In this document: piece by piece, positions 54,411-56,353 of the stretch
How positions within the stretch are numbered: the stretch's first letter is position 1
How the letters are laid out: every line of letters begins with the position of its first letter
Assembly: GCF_004770265.1 (NCBI RefSeq)
Contig: NZ_RQGQ01000002.1
Location: 1-56,353 of the forward strand
Direction: 5' to 3'
Source of the DNA: Leptospira congkakensis
Lineage (GTDB): Bacteria > Spirochaetota > Leptospiria > Leptospirales > Leptospiraceae
Length of the DNA: 56,353 nt
Translations under genes and position numbers: made by a program
Notes under the pieces: generated by a model
The model's database searches: none
The model's input: only the letters and a program-made list of their open reading frames with translations
Told to the model about the DNA's origin: nothing

Positions 54411-54446
54411 GCCCCGGGTCGCTACCACACTTCCCAGGGCTTTTTA
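54411..54446 (+). terminator. Strong intrinsic terminator facing parB
   Basis: GCCCCGGG (54411-54418) pairs with CCCAGGGC (54433-54440), followed by TTTTTATT. On the plus strand no gene precedes it, so it would end a short transcript that starts near the rep promoter region, or act as a stem structure of the origin. The other rep copy has a hairpin with the same CACAC-type loop (274-305) but different stem bases. Confidence 0.65.
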
Positions 54447-54525
54447 TTGTTCAACCCGGTTAAGGATTTAGAAACAGACTACATGATGATCGAAAAGAGT
54501 ACAAGTTTTTTTCTAAACTTCTGCC

Positions 54526-54550
54526 AAAAAAAGGATCTCTTTTTTGATCC
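54526..54550 (-). terminator. Rho-independent terminator of parAB
   Basis: On the minus strand GGATC, an 8-nt loop and GATCC are followed by seven T residues (54532-54526). It lies 26 bp after the parB stop, ending the leftward parAB transcript before rep copy B. Confidence 0.75.
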
Positions 54551-54575
54551 AATATTTTCGGTAAATTCCTACAGA

Positions 54576-55454
54576 TTATTTTTTGTACTTACGAATTGTT
54601 TCTTCTAGGATACTTTTTTCATTTTGTAATAAAGAGATTTTTTCTTTAATTTTTAATAGTTTGTTTTTTAGATCCTTTAGTTCTAAGTTTCCCAGTTTTG
54701 GTTTTGATTGTTTGGGTTTGTTCGGTTTTAAGGGACGAACATACTCGCGTAAGTCGTTTCGGGAAGGGAAGTCCCCCTTTTTCTCCAAACCTTTGATAAG
54801 GTAATCGATCGCTTTTTTTCGATTCGGTACATCTAGAGGAGCAATTTCCGTAAACAAACTTGTGGGAATTTGAAAGATAGGATGGTTTTTGTCAGCGCTG
54901 GTGTTTGCGGTCGATTCTTTTAGAATTTCAGCGTGGGAAATTTTTGATTTTACCCACTGTGCGGATTTGTTGATCCTCTTTGCTAGTTGTTCGTTTGTTT
55001 CTTTGTGTCTGTTTTTTAGTTCTTGAAGAGAAAATGCGAGATCAGATTCGGAGAGGTCTTCTCTTTGTAAGTTTTCAATTAACTTTATTTCTGGTAGTTT
55101 GGAAATATCGATTTGTTCTACATTTTTTACAATGGCAAGAATTGTTTTGCGTTTGAGTAGTTTGTGCGCACGGAATCTTCTTTCTCCATTAATGAGTTCG
55201 TATTTACCTGCTTTTTTCCTAACAACAATCGGTTGTAAAAGCCCATATTGAGAAATGGATTCTGCGAGTTCTCGGATTGTAGATTCGTTAAAAGTTTTTC
55301 TTGGGTTGTTTTCTGTTAAAACTTGGTCAATGGGTATTTCGGTAGCATTGTGATTTGAAGTTCCCTCTTCTTTTAAGAATGGGTTAAGGGACGAGGTTCT
55401 GGCACTTGCTCTTGAAAGGATATCGGCTGGGTTGTAGTTTGTTTTTGTTTTCAT
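54576..55454 (-). CDS. parB: Centromere-binding partition protein ParB
   Basis: This 292-aa ParB/Spo0J-family protein has the CTPase/N-terminal domain with IPIDQVLTENNPRKTF, ELAESISQYGLLQPIVVR, the GERRFRA box and ENLQREDLSESD. The helix-turn-helix (about 150-200; NEQLAKRINKSAQWVKSKIS) and a C-terminal coiled coil (LKDLKNKLLKIKEKISLLQN) follow. It should load at parS and work with ParA to segregate the replicon. The ATG at 55454 is chosen; an in-frame extension to 55664 lies inside parA. A palindromic site sits in the 26-bp gap to parA. Confidence 0.93.
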   Translation of the reverse strand: MKTKTNYNPADILSRASARTSSLNPFLKEEGTSNHNATEIPIDQVLTENNPRKTFNESTIRELAESISQYGLLQPIVVRKKAGKYELINGERRFRAHKLLKRKTILAIVKNVEQIDISKLPEIKLIENLQREDLSESDLAFSLQELKNRHKETNEQLAKRINKSAQWVKSKISHAEILKESTANTSADKNHPIFQIPTSLFTEIAPLDVPNRKKAIDYLIKGLEKKGDFPSRNDLREYVRPLKPNKPKQSKPKLGNLELKDLKNKLLKIKEKISLLQNEKSILEETIRKYKK

Positions 55455-55463
55455 AAAATTTGA

Positions 55464-55482
55464 AGGTACGCCGGCGTACTTT
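55464..55482. promoter_or_regulatory. parS: Candidate parS/ParB-binding site, copy 2 (parA-parB junction)
   Basis: AGGTACGCCGGCGTACTTT is the exact reverse complement of the 19-bp site at 1-19; the perfect palindromic core GTACGCCGGCGTAC is at 55466-55479. It overlaps the last bases of the parA stop codon and lies 10 bp before the parB ATG. Two inverted copies bracketing parA support a parS or partition-operator role. Confidence 0.75.
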
Positions 55483-56212
55483 ATTTTAATTTCTCCGCTA
55501 AGGTTTCGAAGGCTTTCCAAGGGGCACTTCCTTCTTGTAGAGGTTTCCCAGTCTCCGTACGGTCCCGAATACTTTCGTTTTTTGGGATTGGTTCTAATAT
55601 TTTTAGCGTTTTTATCGTGTTTAGTTTTTCTAAAAGATCCATTTGTTTTTGCGAAGTGCCCCACTGAGAGGGAAGGATCATTACGGATTTTTTCTTAGAT
55701 TGTTCGTCGAACCTTTCGGCTTCATCCACTTTTTTAAGAACTTGGGCAACGGTTCGAACTGCCCATTTTGAAGGAGTGACCGGTACAAGAATCACGGAAG
55801 CTGGTAGGTAGGAGACAATATTTTCCGAAGATCCCGATCCTGGTGTATCAATAATTACGTAATCGTATTTAGCTTTGAGTAGGATGTTTTTTAGGCGGGG
55901 GATCATGGAAAAATCTTTGGATGCTAAATAACTTAGATCGGAAAGTTCGATGATGGATGGTAGAACATCGATGTTGTTCGAAGGTTTTACTGATTCTGCT
56001 AGAGTTGTCTCTGCGTTTAAAACGGAAAGTGTGTTCCCGGAATCAAAGAATTCGACTGGTTCCTCTGGAAAAAAGAAGTCAGAAAGGTCTGCTTGCGGAT
56101 CCATGTCTATGGCTAAAGTGGATCCTTTTTTGGAAAGGGCTAAGGCCAAATGAATGGCAGTTGTGGATTTGGATGTTCCACCTTTGATGTTGGCAACCGT
56201 AATGATCTTCAT
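55481..56212 (-). CDS. parA: Partition ATPase ParA
   Basis: This 243-aa ParA/Soj-type ATPase starts MKIITVANIKGGTSKSTTAI with the deviant Walker A KGGTSKST (about 10-17). It then has LAIDMDPQADLSDF (A' motif), YVIIDTPGSGSSENI (Walker B) and VILVPVTPSKWAVRTV. The short N-terminus without a DNA-binding domain is the Soj (type Ib-like) form. The ATG at 56212 is chosen because it begins the conserved fold; a longer frame to 56260 adds an unconserved 16 residues. It is first in parAB, with a parS-like palindrome on either side. Confidence 0.94.
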   Translation of the reverse strand: MKIITVANIKGGTSKSTTAIHLALALSKKGSTLAIDMDPQADLSDFFFPEEPVEFFDSGNTLSVLNAETTLAESVKPSNNIDVLPSIIELSDLSYLASKDFSMIPRLKNILLKAKYDYVIIDTPGSGSSENIVSYLPASVILVPVTPSKWAVRTVAQVLKKVDEAERFDEQSKKKSVMILPSQWGTSQKQMDLLEKLNTIKTLKILEPIPKNESIRDRTETGKPLQEGSAPWKAFETLAEKLK

Positions 56213-56278
56213 TGCAAAATGAGTTTGATTTTGGTACTCCCTGGTGCAATGAAAATTCAAAAAATCGGATGTTTTTTG

Positions 56279-56353
56279 AAAGTACGCCGGCGTACCTCTT
56301 GGAACAAATTGTTTGGTTATGTTCTAAGGAGTTTCTTGTTGTGAAAAGGCCAG
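56279..56353. repeat. Second copy of the terminal overlap
   Basis: This is identical to bases 1-75, including the palindromic site (56282-56295). On the closed circle it is the same DNA as 1-75, so it should be counted once. Confidence 0.9.

Larger units (their letters stand above)
54122..54575. repeat. Upstream region of rep copy B, homologous to the copy A side
   Basis: This 454-bp non-coding gap holds the promoter, leader hairpins and far-upstream block of rep copy B, and the parB terminator. Its minus strand shares with 440-640 the order promoter, GGAA hairpin, GGGACGTTCG hairpin and CCGAAGGTTTGTTCTC. Its right part (54318-54530) matches 189-430. It is an inverted duplicate around parAB and likely contains origin functions. 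Confidence 0.65.

Noticed and set aside
54390..54608. 72-codon open frame on the plus strand running into the parB 3' end
   Set aside because: It crosses a strong terminator hairpin and the parB terminator, overlaps parB, and its similarity to the 189-425 frame reflects shared non-coding DNA.
55455..55664. N-terminal extension of parB
   Set aside because: The extension lies within parA and across the palindrome; the conserved ParB protein starts with the ATG at 55454.

Overview
The window is a complete small circular replicon of a spirochaete, almost certainly a saprophytic Leptospira of the L. biflexa group. Bases 1-75 and 56279-56353 are identical, so the molecule closes on itself at about 56,278 bp. 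The Leptospira call rests on AT-rich coding sequence, many lipoproteins, frequent TTG/GTG starts, and a set of genes (recBCD plus a heme locus beside a parAB partition module) that I recall from the L. biflexa p74 replicon. No rRNA, tRNA, phage structural genes, transposase or CRISPR array was seen. The cargo is mostly metabolic and housekeeping-like, as in a chromid rather than a cargo plasmid.

The backbone spans the junction (53423 - 56278/1 - 1267). parA and parB are on the minus strand, and two 19-bp sites built on a perfect GC-rich 14-bp palindrome (candidate parS) bracket parA. On each side, pointing away from parAB, is a copy of a winged-helix replication-initiator-like gene. The two copies share homologous upstream DNA: a TTGACA-17-TATA-type promoter and a leader of about 220-245 nt with conserved hairpins. 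This inverted double-rep layout is the most unusual structural feature.

1.3-12.2 kb: a small lipoprotein, a YheT-like hydrolase, and an opgG-opgH osmoregulated glucan operon in which OpgH is split into two overlapping genes. Then comes an apparent four-gene operon of two paralogous Gly/Ala-rich lipoproteins, a REC-GGDEF diguanylate cyclase and an SrkA-type kinase.

12.2-18.8 kb: a SpoU methyltransferase, a RibD/DHFR-like reductase divergent from a TetR regulator with two clear operators, a membrane PAS histidine kinase, a DUF167 protein, and an ammonium transporter fused to a class III adenylate cyclase.

18.8-28.8 kb (accessory): hipBA with an array of inverted/direct operator repeats, an uncharacterised translationally coupled pair (about 321 aa beta-rich protein and a 1124-aa helical-repeat protein), and a membrane AraC regulator divergent from a CocE/PepX-type lipoprotein hydrolase.

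28.9-38.3 kb: a complete recC-recB-recD operon and a nucleoside 2-deoxyribosyltransferase.

38.3-47.2 kb: a divergent heme-uptake locus. The leftward arm has two paralogous lipoproteins, an HmuY-like lipoprotein and a TonB-dependent receptor. The rightward arm is hmuTUV plus hmuS. Two Fur-like 7-1-7 boxes lie between the arms.

47.2-53.4 kb: a MASE3-like histidine kinase, a 7TMR-DISM/SpoIIE phosphatase, small YegP and PpnP genes, two TetR regulators, a PaaI-type thioesterase with operators, and a DUF1653-like small protein.
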